From Polyangium sp. 6x1 (GTDB lineage Bacteria; Myxococcota_A; Polyangia; Polyangiales; Polyangiaceae), in assembly GCF_029946515.1 (NCBI RefSeq), contig NZ_JARZHH010000001.1, positions 310,001 through 374,000 on the forward strand: a DNA stretch of 64,000 bases, given 5' to 3'. The notes beneath the pieces were generated by a model. It saw only the letters and a list, made by a program, of their open reading frames with translations. It had not been told where the DNA came from and did not search any database. Below, in pieces: positions 44,538 to 52,830 of the stretch (the stretch's first letter is position 1; each line of letters begins with the position of its first letter). Both the position numbers and the translations under genes were made by a program.

Positions 44538-46271
44538 CTACGGAGGCGACGCGTCGGGCGCGGCGAATCGGCTGAGGATCGCAGGCGCGTCGCCCACGGA
44601 GATCACGACGATCTCGTCATCACCCGTGGCGATGGCGATCCGATCGGCGGCGGGGCTGAATGCGGCCGCGTGAATCATCGCGTTGATCCGGCAGAGCGGC
44701 TTCTCGCCGTCGCTGACCACCCCGGTGGCGTGGAGGAATCGAAACCGATTCTGCGGGGTCAAACCCATCGCCGTTGCCATTTCTCCGGCGTCGGCTACAT
44801 CATGCACATCGGGGCCATCGGGGGACACGTGCACAACGAGGTCGTCCGCGTGGGCATCGGACTGCATGACAGGGTCGAGCTGCGGGATTCCCGTGTCCAG
44901 GTCGAGGACGGCCGTGCTGTCCCACTCGCCCACCCAGGCGAAGCGGCCGTCGCGCGTGCTCGCCAGCACCGCGGGCCGATCCTCGCCCCATCGAAGAGGC
45001 GCAGGTCGGACGGGCGACGCCTGCGATGCGCCGTCGCCGGCGACGCTGCCGACCACGAGGTCCTCCGGCTGGTCGTGCTCGAGCAATCGCTCTGGCATGT
45101 CCGCGGGATAGGTATCGAGATATTCTCTCGTATCGAGGTCGAGCACGGCCACGCTCGCGCGGCCTGAGACGGCGTCCCAGTACTCGTCCTTCCCAAACCA
45201 ATCCCACGCGTTTCGGATCCACTGCGCCATGCGCAAGCGCGAGCCATGCACGCTGGTGGCGATTCGACCACACGAGGGGACGTGCGCGAGCACGTCACCG
45301 CGCGTGGTGACGAGCCACGATCCGTGGGGCCGCTGCACGAAGAGCTGCTCGTCGTCGACGAAGAAGAGGCCCGCGACGTCGGTCCTGACATCCTCCGGCA
45401 AGCAGCCCGGCGCGCCCACGAGGCGCACGGGCGACGAAATCGGCTTTGGCGCGGGCCACGGGGGCGTCGCCGCGGGTGGGGCCACGGTCGCTTGCACGAG
45501 GGCCTCGAACAGCTCCTGCACCGTGCGCTGCTGGCTCATCAGAAGGATCGGCGGCGGCGATTGCTCGACGAGCTTTCGCTGGCTCTGCGCCGCGAGCACA
45601 AATGCGCGCCAGGCCTCGTTGAGCGGGCCGATCCACGGGTCGATCATGGCCGGACCGAGATCGGCGTAAAACGGACGCATCCCCGGCGGCGGCACCGGGA
45701 TGGCGCTCGTGACGACCTCCGCGACGAGCGCCGGGTCGGCCCCCGCGCGCACGAGCGCCGCCTCCAGCGCGGAGGGGCCCGTCGCGTCGGCATTCTCGTG
45801 CGTATCCATGCCTTCGGCCGGGCGGACGGTGTCGCCGTCGAGCCAAGCTTCGCAGCGCGCGATCGCTCGAACCTGATCGGCCGACAAACGCAGCACGTCG
45901 GCCACGAGGGGCGCGAGCGCAGGGTGCAGGACACCCGCCACGAGCACGTGGCCATGACGACGCTCGCGCAGCACGGGCGTGGAGCAGAGGACGCCGCACT
46001 TCTCGCACGTCTCGCCCGCGTGCTCCTCCCCGCACAACGCGCCGCACGCGCAGCGAAACCGGCTCACGGGCCCGAAGATGCGCTGGCAGAAAATGCCGCC
46101 CCGGGCCGGCCGCCGCCCGCTGTTCGACCAGCGCCGCGCGAGGTCGATGCTGGTCACCTGTCCGTGCGAGCGAATGTCCTCGGGCGCCGTAGGATCGAGG
46201 AGGTTTTTCCGGACCCATTGAAGGTCCGCCACGACGTCCGAGGGAGAGAAAAACCGATCTCGAAGAGACAT
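44538..46271 (-). CDS. RNA polymerase beta-prime N-terminal paralogue joined to a propeller-like C-terminus
   Basis: A 577-residue protein from ATG 46271 (in-frame GTG at 46295 possible). Residues 25-110 follow the N-terminus of RpoC: RGGIFCQRIFGPV aligns with its RDGLFCARIFGPV, and the zinc ribbon CxC-N12-CxxC is kept exactly (Cys74, 76, 89, 92; CEKCG), then LRERRHGHV for VRRERMGHI. Residues 192-260 continue the homology: PVPPPGMRPF for PVLPPDLRPL and LNEAWR through VQELFEALVQ for the segment that starts the clamp helices. The intervening clamp is shortened, and nothing after it (rudder, NADFDGD catalytic loop, bridge helix) is present. From about residue 300 repeated VAVLDLDT / TAVLDLDTG / FSPAADRIAIA strands suggest a beta-propeller. 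It cannot be a polymerase; it might bind sigma, DNA or polymerase partners. Role unknown. Confidence 0.8.
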   Translation of the reverse strand: MSLRDRFFSPSDVVADLQWVRKNLLDPTAPEDIRSHGQVTSIDLARRWSNSGRRPARGGIFCQRIFGPVSRFRCACGALCGEEHAGETCEKCGVLCSTPVLRERRHGHVLVAGVLHPALAPLVADVLRLSADQVRAIARCEAWLDGDTVRPAEGMDTHENADATGPSALEAALVRAGADPALVAEVVTSAIPVPPPGMRPFYADLGPAMIDPWIGPLNEAWRAFVLAAQSQRKLVEQSPPPILLMSQQRTVQELFEALVQATVAPPAATPPWPAPKPISSPVRLVGAPGCLPEDVRTDVAGLFFVDDEQLFVQRPHGSWLVTTRGDVLAHVPSCGRIATSVHGSRLRMAQWIRNAWDWFGKDEYWDAVSGRASVAVLDLDTREYLDTYPADMPERLLEHDQPEDLVVGSVAGDGASQASPVRPAPLRWGEDRPAVLASTRDGRFAWVGEWDSTAVLDLDTGIPQLDPVMQSDAHADDLVVHVSPDGPDVHDVADAGEMATAMGLTPQNRFRFLHATGVVSDGEKPLCRINAMIHAAAFSPAADRIAIATGDDEIVVISVGDAPAILSRFAAPDASPP

Positions 46272-46354
46272 GTGCGCGAACCTCGTTCGAGGCACGTACG
46301 CGACCTTCCAAACCGAGTCAATGGGCGAATCGCGCGTCGCCGCCGCGCCGCGGT

Positions 46355-47149
46355 TCAGGCCGGAATCCGCGCCGGTTCACCGCCGAAGCGGGCACGCAGG
46401 CGCGCGTGGCGATGGGTAAATACCCCGGTGACGAGCAGCCGAGAAGGTCGCCCGAGAGCACCCCATCGCGGGGTGAAGCGCAGACGGTCGGTCAATCGCG
46501 CGCGGGCGCCGGAGCCGACCGGTTCGAGGGTGCGCTCGTGCACCCAGGCGAGCTGCGTCCCCATCGAGGACGTCTCGAGAAAGCCGCGGCCCGATTCGAG
46601 GCGCGAAAAACAGAGGTCGTCGTATTCGACGGGCAGAAGGCCGCCGAGGAGGAGCCAGCTCCGAAAGAGCGATTTGCCGAGCGGTACGCCTTCGTCGAGC
46701 CGGTTCGAGGTGCCGGGAGCCGTGCTCATCTTCAGCCACGGGCCGAGCTCGTCATTGACGCCCTCGAAGGTGGCGACCCGCTCCCAGATCCGCGCGGGCG
46801 ACGCGTCGAGATCGGAGGCCACGACGACCTCGAAGGTAGAGCAAAAGCCCGGGACGGGCAGGAGAAACTCCGGCTCGACGCGCAGATCATGGCCGGCGCC
46901 GCCGAAGCGGGGCTCGACCTCGCGGCTGACATCGAGGATCCATTGACCCTCGCGGGTCTGCTCCACGAGCGGGAAGGTGCGGGCGAGGCAGAATCGCAAG
47001 ACGGCCTGCAATTCAGCAGGGAGGCGTTCGGTCCCCGGAGGCAGGACGGCAAGCAGGGCCCAGCCGGAGGGATGCAAGGTGGGGGGCGTGTGCTGGAAGA
47101 GAGGCATGGAAATGGATGCGCCTTGACGCGTCTCGCGGACGTTTATCAT
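46355..47149 (-). CDS. SRPBCC-fold (START-like) protein
   Basis: A 264-residue protein; starts at 47149 or 47107 are both possible, neither with a strong ribosome site. Residues 105-250 show a polyketide-cyclase/START-like fold: VVVASDLDASPARIWERVAT, FEGVNDELGPWLKM, then LPVEYDDLCFSRLESG and WVHERTLEPVGSGARLTD-type strands. Such proteins bind hydrophobic ligands. It lies 83 bp upstream of the RNA polymerase-like gene on the same strand, so the two could be co-transcribed. Ligand unknown. Confidence 0.75.
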   Translation of the reverse strand: MINVRETRQGASISMPLFQHTPPTLHPSGWALLAVLPPGTERLPAELQAVLRFCLARTFPLVEQTREGQWILDVSREVEPRFGGAGHDLRVEPEFLLPVPGFCSTFEVVVASDLDASPARIWERVATFEGVNDELGPWLKMSTAPGTSNRLDEGVPLGKSLFRSWLLLGGLLPVEYDDLCFSRLESGRGFLETSSMGTQLAWVHERTLEPVGSGARARLTDRLRFTPRWGALGRPSRLLVTGVFTHRHARLRARFGGEPARIPA

Positions 47150-47296
47150 CGAATCTTCGTCGATCCAACCGGAATCGCCGCGGCGGGGCCGCCGAGCGTG
47201 GGGCAGAATTTAATCGGCTTTAACGTGCGTGGCGGACGCCGCGTGGCCACCCTGGGCGCGCCTGCTCGATCGGGGCGGGCGAACGAAGGAGACATC

Positions 47297-48541
47297 ATGT
47301 TCGAGATCGTGGGCGCCTGTGGACGCGCAATCGCGGCAGGCGCAATCGTGGTCGCCGTCGCGGCGTGCGGGAGCGAGGTCGAGGTCGATACGACGGGCGC
47401 GGGGGGCGGGAGCAGCACGTCCAGCGCCTCCAGCGGCGACGCGAGCGTGTCGTCGTCGAGCGCCGGCGGCAGCGGCGGCAGCGGCGGCAGCGGAGGCCTC
47501 CCCGCGCCCACCTGCGCGAAGGGCGAGGCCGCGATCCTCGCGGCGCTCGCCTGGCAAAACGGAAAGGTCGTCGTGAATCACGAGGGCACGTGGACCGAGG
47601 GCGCCCCTTCCCTTGCAGGCGCGTATGCGGTGACGACGTACGTGGACGTCTACAATCACCTCGGCGTGTTCTGGACCGAGCAGATAGACGCCTGGCGGAG
47701 CCATTTCGCGACGACCTCCGACGGGACGAGCTTCGACGTCCACGATGCCCACGGCTGGTTCCCGCAGGCGTGGAGCCCGCTCGTCACGGTGGGGCGCTCC
47801 TTGCTCCTGGGCAATGCCGGTGAAGGGTCGGTCCTCGCCTATTTCGATCCGGACGCGTTCGATTGGCATCCCTATCCCGATCCGGCGCCCTTCGACGTGA
47901 CTTCGGCTGTCATCCGGGAGGCGGCGGGCACCGTCCTCGGGGTCGGTCTCGGCCCTTTGCACGATCTCTGCGATACGGAGATCTTCTGGGCGGATGGCGG
48001 TAGCTGGACGGATCCGCATTGTCGCGACGACGTCGAGGTGTTCATGGGCAACGAGATCCCCGTCGCGCCTCCACGCGCCGTCGCGCTGCCGAACGGCGAT
48101 GTGGTCGTCGTGTACCACGAAAGCTACGTGAAACTCGCGGCGACGATGAACCACGCGGGAATCTGGTCCGCGCCGGAAAGCATCACCTTGCCGGAGCAGG
48201 GCCTCGATGTCGCGCTCACCACGACCCCCGGGGGCGACGTGATCGTGGGCGTCCCCGGGACGTCGGGCGGCGTCTTCGCGCTGCGCTACGGGCCCGGCGT
48301 GGGCTGGGGCGAGCCTTTCCCGATCGGCACGACGTCCTCTTCCACGTCGCCGATCAGCGCGGCGCCCGGCATTTGCGGAGATGACGCGCTGATCGCCTAC
48401 GTCGACGGCGGGATCGACGGCGAGGTTCGCGTCGCGCGCATTCGAGGCGACGCGGCCGAAGTGAGCACGGTCGAATGGTTCACGGAGGACGTGCCAAATT
48501 CCATCAGCATCACCACGCGGCGGCCGGATCCCTCGCCCTGA
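47297..48541 (+). CDS. Lipoprotein with propeller-like repeats
   Basis: A 414-residue lipoprotein; ATG 47297 has GAAGGAG upstream. Lipobox VAAC (Cys24), Ser/Gly linker to about residue 70. The mature domain has recurring beta-strand/turn units (TWTEGAPSLAGAYAVTTYVD, SPLVTVGRSLLLGNAGEGSV, APPRAVALPNGDVVVVYHES, TTTPGGDVIVGVPGTSGGVF), consistent with a six- or seven-bladed sialidase-like propeller. No catalytic signature is visible. Divergent from the SRPBCC gene. Confidence 0.78.
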   Translation: MFEIVGACGRAIAAGAIVVAVAACGSEVEVDTTGAGGGSSTSSASSGDASVSSSSAGGSGGSGGSGGLPAPTCAKGEAAILAALAWQNGKVVVNHEGTWTEGAPSLAGAYAVTTYVDVYNHLGVFWTEQIDAWRSHFATTSDGTSFDVHDAHGWFPQAWSPLVTVGRSLLLGNAGEGSVLAYFDPDAFDWHPYPDPAPFDVTSAVIREAAGTVLGVGLGPLHDLCDTEIFWADGGSWTDPHCRDDVEVFMGNEIPVAPPRAVALPNGDVVVVYHESYVKLAATMNHAGIWSAPESITLPEQGLDVALTTTPGGDVIVGVPGTSGGVFALRYGPGVGWGEPFPIGTTSSSTSPISAAPGICGDDALIAYVDGGIDGEVRVARIRGDAAEVSTVEWFTEDVPNSISITTRRPDPSP

Positions 48542-48567
48542 ATCGTCGTACCACCTCCCTGCGCAGA

Positions 48568-48597
48568 TCGCGCAACGGGCTTGCGCAAATTGCGCAA
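48568..48597 (+). promoter_or_regulatory. TTGCGCAA triplet, candidate activator site
   Basis: TCGCGCAA (48568-48575), TTGCGCAA (48581-48588) and TTGCGCAA (48590-48597) are tandem palindromic octamers. The last ends 48 bp before a -24/-12 promoter at 48646. The same arrangement is found before 58485. Confidence 0.55.
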
Positions 48598-48645
48598 CGA
48601 GCAACCTGAACCTGGCGCTGCGGCCGTTTGTCGTGCAGACTGAGC

Positions 48646-48661
48646 TGGCCCGGGGCTTGCA
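48646..48661 (+). promoter_or_regulatory. Sigma-54-like -24/-12 promoter for the TonB-like gene
   Basis: TGGCCCGGGGCTTGCA fits TGGC-N7-TTGCA. The start would be near 48671, very close to GTG 48675, so either the mRNA is nearly leaderless or the true start codon or promoter differs. Confidence 0.45.
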
Positions 48662-48674
48662 TCGGGGAGATCTC

Positions 48675-49469
48675 GTGGAGGAGGGAGCTCTGCACGTCGG
48701 CTGGTTGGTTGCGGCGGCCGCCGCTCATGTGGCGCTGTTCGGCGCGGGATACCTGCGCGACGAGAGCGGGGCCGTCCTGCGCGAAATGCGCATGGCGATC
48801 CGGGCCGAGCTCGACGCGTTCGAGGTCCCGATCGAGCCGCCCCCTCCCCCGCCCGAGAAGCCGGAGCCCGAGACGCCGGAGCCGCCCCCGCCCCAGCCCG
48901 CGGCCATGCAGGCGCCGCGGCCTCTGCCAAAGGATCCACCCGATATCCCGCCGAAGGAGGCCCCCCCGGAGGAGGCCCCCGAAACACCGACGCCGCTCCC
49001 CATGGAGGCGCCGCCGGTGCTGGTGCAAGAGGGTTTGTCGGACCCATTGGCCGTCGCGTTCGTGACCGGCAACGGCAATGGCGCCGGATTGGTCTCGACG
49101 TTTGGCACCGGGTTTCATCCGGTACGCTGGCCGCCCGGGGGTGTTCGTACCGCGGCGCCCCCCCGCCCACCGCCGCCGGAGCCCGATCGATCCCGATCGG
49201 CGTCGCTTTACGGCGACCGCGCGTGGGATTGCGATTTCCCGCCCGAAGCCGACGTGGCCGGGGTCCGGGAGGCGGTGGTGACGCTGCGGATCCTCGTGCG
49301 CGCGGACGGCCGCGCGCAGAAGGTCGAGGTGGTGTCCGATCCCGGATACGGCTTCGGGGCCCAGGCCCGCTACTGCGCGTACGAGCACCGCTACAGACCA
49401 GCGCTGGATCGCGCGGGGCAGCCGATTCAAGCGTCGCTCGGGCCGGTCCGGATCCGGTTCACCCGCTGA
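48675..49469 (+). CDS. TonB-like energy-transducing protein
   Basis: A 264-residue protein from GTG 48675 (GGGGAGA at 48664-48670; GTG 48633 would add 14 residues). One membrane helix (residues 8-27, WLVAAAAAHVALFGAGYL) is followed by a Pro/Glu-rich periplasmic rod (PPPPPPEKPEPETPEPPPPQ). The C-terminal ~75 residues form a TonB-type domain: VVTLRILVRADGRAQKVEVV, YCAYEHRYRPALDRAG, GPVRIRF. Unlike classic TonB, ExbB/ExbD are not adjacent. It probably couples inner-membrane energy to an outer-membrane receptor. Confidence 0.82.
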   Translation: MEEGALHVGWLVAAAAAHVALFGAGYLRDESGAVLREMRMAIRAELDAFEVPIEPPPPPPEKPEPETPEPPPPQPAAMQAPRPLPKDPPDIPPKEAPPEEAPETPTPLPMEAPPVLVQEGLSDPLAVAFVTGNGNGAGLVSTFGTGFHPVRWPPGGVRTAAPPRPPPPEPDRSRSASLYGDRAWDCDFPPEADVAGVREAVVTLRILVRADGRAQKVEVVSDPGYGFGAQARYCAYEHRYRPALDRAGQPIQASLGPVRIRFTR

Positions 49470-49828
49470 GAACCTCGGCGCTCGTGAAGCGCCGCCATGA
49501 GCACGAGATTGCGGCGGTGTTCGGCTTGGCCAAACCCGACCGGGAATGGAAAGAGGACATCGAGAGGCGACGGACGCCGGGGGCTCCGGCGCGGCATTCT
49601 TGTGGCAGCTCCCGTGAGCGCGCCGCGTCCTCGACCGCAAGATTCTTCCAAACGGCCCCTCCTCGGTCTCCGCGCCGCGCCCGTCGAGGCACGGTTTGCG
49701 CCTGGGCCCCCGCGATTTCTCGTTTTTTTGCGGGGGCGCAAGGCGCGTCCATACGCCACGCCTCGCCCGGCGCATCTTGCCCTCGTCGGCGCGCTCCTTT
49801 CCTCCGCGTCGACGAGGAGCTCACGACC
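49470..49828. other. 359-bp spacer without a convincing gene
   Basis: No supported gene. It holds an inverted repeat TTGC-GGGGGC-GCAA around 49728-49741 after a T7 run, whose arms are halves of the TTGCGCAA motif, and a ribosome site (GAGGAG, 49814-49819) for the next gene. No -24/-12 promoter with correct spacing was seen. Confidence 0.5.
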
Positions 49829-50905
49829 ATGCACAGCCGTTCCCTGTCGATTGCGATCGTCTCGTTTCTGGTCTCGACCTCGGCGCTCGTCGTCGGATGC
49901 AGCGATGATCCCGCGCCCGCCTCGACCGAGAGCTCCTCGTCGGGCTCGGGCGGCAGCGGCGGCAATGGCGGCGCCGGCGGGGCGGGCGGCCATGGTGGCG
50001 CCGGCGGGGGCAGCAGCGCCCCCGAGGTGGTCGCGGCCTTCGATCCCATGAAAGGCGAATACGTCGAGGGGCTCGACATCAAGGACGGCGTCGCCTACGT
50101 CGGCGCCGTCCTCACCGGGCAAATCCTGAAGGTCGACCTCGCGACGGGCGCGATTTCGCCCTTCGGCACGATGCCCGCCTTCCCGCAGAACGGCGGCGCG
50201 CTCGTCGGCCTGACCCTCGGCCCGGACGGCGCCGTCTACGGCGCGCTCAACATCACCGCGCCGGGCGGGCCGCAAACGGGCATTTATCGCGTGACGGCCG
50301 CGGGCGGCGAGGCGACGCTCTTCGCCTCCGACCCGGCCATGATCTTCAACAACGACCTGCGCTTCGACGCGGAGGGCAACCTCTTCGCCAGCGACTCGAT
50401 GTCCGGCGCCATCTTCAAGGTGGACAAGGACGGCACGGTCTCGAAATGGCTCGATGACATGCTCCTCACGCCCGACCCGACGATCTGCGGCGTGGAGACG
50501 AACTTCCACCTCGGCATCAATGGCTTCGTGCGCGCCGGAGACGCTTATTACGCCACGAACACCGATCGCGCCTCGATCGTGAAGATCCCCCTGAACGCGG
50601 ACGGCAGCGCGGGCAAACCCGAGGTCTTCCTGGCCACGGATTGCGCCACACTCTCGGGCGCGGACGGGATCGCGGTGGACCCGAGCACGGGCGACCTGAT
50701 CGTGGCGATCAATTACAAGGAGACGATCCTCCGGGTCGGCATGGACAAGTCGGTGAAGAGCATCGCGAGCGGCGAACCGCTGCAATCGCCGGCGTCGCTG
50801 GTCGTCGAGGACAAAAACCTCTACATCACGAATGCGGCGTTCGCGGCGCTGGCCTCGGATCCCTCGAAGGCCAAGCCGTCGCTCGTCAAGCTCACGCTCC
50901 CGTAG
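49829..50905 (+). CDS. SMP-30/gluconolactonase-like propeller lipoprotein
   Basis: A 358-residue lipoprotein; lipobox VVGC (Cys24) and a Ser/Gly linker (35-65). The mature region has repeated propeller blades typical of SMP-30/NHL proteins: YVEGLDIKDGVAYVGAVLTG, LVGLTLGPDGAVYGALN, FNNDLRFDAEGNLFASDSMS, GADGIAVDPSTGDLIVAINY. Asn and Asp in FNNDLRFD and GIAVDP would be the metal ligands of SMP-30-type lactonases, so a sugar-lactone hydrolase or binding protein is likely. The 3' end overlaps the convergent AraC gene by 14 bp. Confidence 0.85.
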   Translation: MHSRSLSIAIVSFLVSTSALVVGCSDDPAPASTESSSSGSGGSGGNGGAGGAGGHGGAGGGSSAPEVVAAFDPMKGEYVEGLDIKDGVAYVGAVLTGQILKVDLATGAISPFGTMPAFPQNGGALVGLTLGPDGAVYGALNITAPGGPQTGIYRVTAAGGEATLFASDPAMIFNNDLRFDAEGNLFASDSMSGAIFKVDKDGTVSKWLDDMLLTPDPTICGVETNFHLGINGFVRAGDAYYATNTDRASIVKIPLNADGSAGKPEVFLATDCATLSGADGIAVDPSTGDLIVAINYKETILRVGMDKSVKSIASGEPLQSPASLVVEDKNLYITNAAFAALASDPSKAKPSLVKLTLP

Positions 50906-51779
50906 GCGCGGGAGCGCGTGGGCCTTCGAGGCGCGCGCGGGCGCGTGGCGGGGCGAGGGCCCGAAGCCACGCGCCCGGCGTCGTGCCGAACTCGGCCCGA
51001 AATGCGCGGGTGTAATGGCTCTGATCCGCGAAGCCGAGCTCGTAGGCGATCGCGGATGGCGATTGCCCCTGCCGGAGCAAGAAAAGCGAGCGGGTGAGGC
51101 GCAACCGGAGCTGGTAGGCGTGCGGCGGCATCCCCATCGCGGCGCGGAACGCGCGGACGAGGTGGTATTTGCTGAGGCCCGCGACCGCGGCGAGTTTGTC
51201 CAGGGACACCTGCTCGCCCGAATGGGCGTGCAGGTACTCGCGGGCGAGCGCGACGCCGCGCGGCTCGGAGAGCAGGCCCTTTCCGTCGGCCGCGCCGCCG
51301 AACAGCCGCCGGAGGCTCGTCACGAGCCAGCTCTCCCATTCGAGCGACCCAGCCCCGGACCAGAGGCTCTGGTGGAATGCCTGAAGCCCGAGCGCGGCGA
51401 CGGGATCGGCGAGCACGAGCGGCGCCTCGGGCAACGAGAGGCGCGCCGCCGCGGCCTCTTCGAGGTAATGGGAAAACACGCGAGCGTCCATCGAGGCGCC
51501 GAGGTTTTCGGGCGCGTGTCCAGGGATGGCGGTGACGGCGTAGGTGGTGTGTGCTGGCATGATCCAGACGCGAGGCGACTCCCGCGCGTCGCTGACCAGG
51601 AGCCCCCCGGGCGTCTCGGTGCGGACCATGCCGCGGCGCAGCACCCCCACGAGGATCCGCGCGCTCTCGGCGCCCTCGGTCGCGAACGATCGCGCGCTGG
51701 AACGAAAGAGCTGCACGGAGGCGCCGGTTGCGGGCGTCTGAAATTCGCAAGCATGAAAATGTTCCGCAGGTTTCCCCAT
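50892..51779 (-). CDS. AraC-family transcriptional regulator
   Basis: A 295-residue regulator from ATG 51779. The N-terminal ~150 residues look like an AraC cupin sensor (LLVSDARESPRVWIMPAHTT). The C-terminal ~100 residues hold both AraC helix-turn-helix motifs: VSLDKLAAVAGLSKYHLVRAF and PSAIAYELGFADQSHYTRAF, followed by GTTPGAWLR. It lies 25 bp downstream of the DUF2891 gene on the same strand and may be part of that operon. Effector unknown. Confidence 0.92.
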   Translation of the reverse strand: MGKPAEHFHACEFQTPATGASVQLFRSSARSFATEGAESARILVGVLRRGMVRTETPGGLLVSDARESPRVWIMPAHTTYAVTAIPGHAPENLGASMDARVFSHYLEEAAAARLSLPEAPLVLADPVAALGLQAFHQSLWSGAGSLEWESWLVTSLRRLFGGAADGKGLLSEPRGVALAREYLHAHSGEQVSLDKLAAVAGLSKYHLVRAFRAAMGMPPHAYQLRLRLTRSLFLLRQGQSPSAIAYELGFADQSHYTRAFRAEFGTTPGAWLRALAPPRARARLEGPRAPAPTGA

Positions 51780-51804
51780 TCTCGGGCAATCGTAGCACCG
51801 ATTT

Positions 51805-52830
51805 TCACGGGGCTGCACCTGCTTCGAGCGCCAGCAGGGCGAAGGTCGCCAGCCAGTGCTCGCCCATATAGTCACCGGCCACGTGGGCGAGCCCCGCGGC
51901 GAGGTGCTCGTCGGCAGCCGAAAGCACGACGGCGCGGACCGGATCGTCTGCCGCGAGGGACCCTGCAATCGATCGAAAACACCAGGCCCGGCTCAGGTTC
52001 AGACCGTCGAGGTGGGCGATTTTGCCGTCGCTGCGGTCGCTCACGATGGCCGGCGTGAAGAGGCTTGCCGGCATCCGGTCGGCCGCCCTGGGCAGGAAAC
52101 GCGCGAACCACGGGCGAAACTCGTCCGCCGGAAGCAGGCGGCGCAGGCATTCGGCTTCGACCAGCGTGGGGGACAGGAAATCGTCGCCGCTCGGCTCCCA
52201 GGCCGGAGCGTCGGCGTCGGCGAGGTACCATCCCCTGGCGGTGGATTCGATCAACCGGCCGAGATCGTGATCGTTCACGGCCTCGGCATACTCGGAGGCG
52301 AGCCCCAGGGCGAATGCCGTATTGAAATGCGTGCCGACGCGGATCGGATAGGTGGCCTTCGGCAGGAAGGCCTTGAACCGCTCGGCGAAGGCGCTCGCCA
52401 GCGGGCGCAGGGCGTTTCGATGGGAGGCGCCCTCATGGCGCTCGAGCTCCGCGCCGAGCATCAACATCCACGCCCAGCCATAAGGCCGCTCGAAACCCGA
52501 GCTCTGCGGGCGGGCGAGATACGCGAGCTCTCCAGCGACCTTCTCCGGCGTCATCATGCGATCGAACAGGGCACGAATCTCGGCCGCCGGGGCCATGTCC
52601 GGGAATCGCCGCGCGAGGCGCGCGAGCAGCCAGTAGCCGTGGACGCAGGAATGCCAGTCGAAGCTGCCGTGAAAGATCGGGTGCAGGACCCGCGGCGGCA
52701 GGACGTCCTCGTCGCCGGCCATCACGTGGTCGAGCTTGTACGGGTAGGGCCTCTCGACGTGGCCGAGGGCGAGACGCGCGAATTTCGCGGCCAGCTCGGG
52801 GCCGAGCTCAGGAGCGGAAGACGAGGACAT
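51805..52830 (-). CDS. DUF2891-family protein
   Basis: A 341-residue soluble protein with the DUF2891 hallmark HPIFHGSFDWHSCVHGYWLLAR in its first 70 residues (HPIFHGSFDWHS shown), plus PYGWAWMLMLGAELE and GTHFNTAFALGLA. It looks like an alpha/alpha-barrel, as in glycosidase-like folds. Its start overlaps the DUF979 gene by 23 bp. DUF2891 commonly travels with DUF969 and DUF979; from memory, pcp (pyrrolidone carboxyl peptidase) is often close by, but none is seen in this window. Enzymatic role unknown. Confidence 0.85.
   Translation of the reverse strand: MSSSSAPELGPELAAKFARLALGHVERPYPYKLDHVMAGDEDVLPPRVLHPIFHGSFDWHSCVHGYWLLARLARRFPDMAPAAEIRALFDRMMTPEKVAGELAYLARPQSSGFERPYGWAWMLMLGAELERHEGASHRNALRPLASAFAERFKAFLPKATYPIRVGTHFNTAFALGLASEYAEAVNDHDLGRLIESTARGWYLADADAPAWEPSGDDFLSPTLVEAECLRRLLPADEFRPWFARFLPRAADRMPASLFTPAIVSDRSDGKIAHLDGLNLSRAWCFRSIAGSLAADDPVRAVVLSAADEHLAAGLAHVAGDYMGEHWLATFALLALEAGAAP

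Noticed and set aside
44538-46271. A true RNA polymerase subunit or a frameshifted rpoC pseudogene
   Set aside because: The gene is a single open frame with an intact C-terminal domain of different kind and no remnants of catalytic rpoC sequence downstream.
49497-50051. Open frame of 184 codons around the linker of the SMP-30 lipoprotein
   Set aside because: Overlaps a gene with signal peptide and propeller repeats; out-of-frame reading of Gly-rich DNA.
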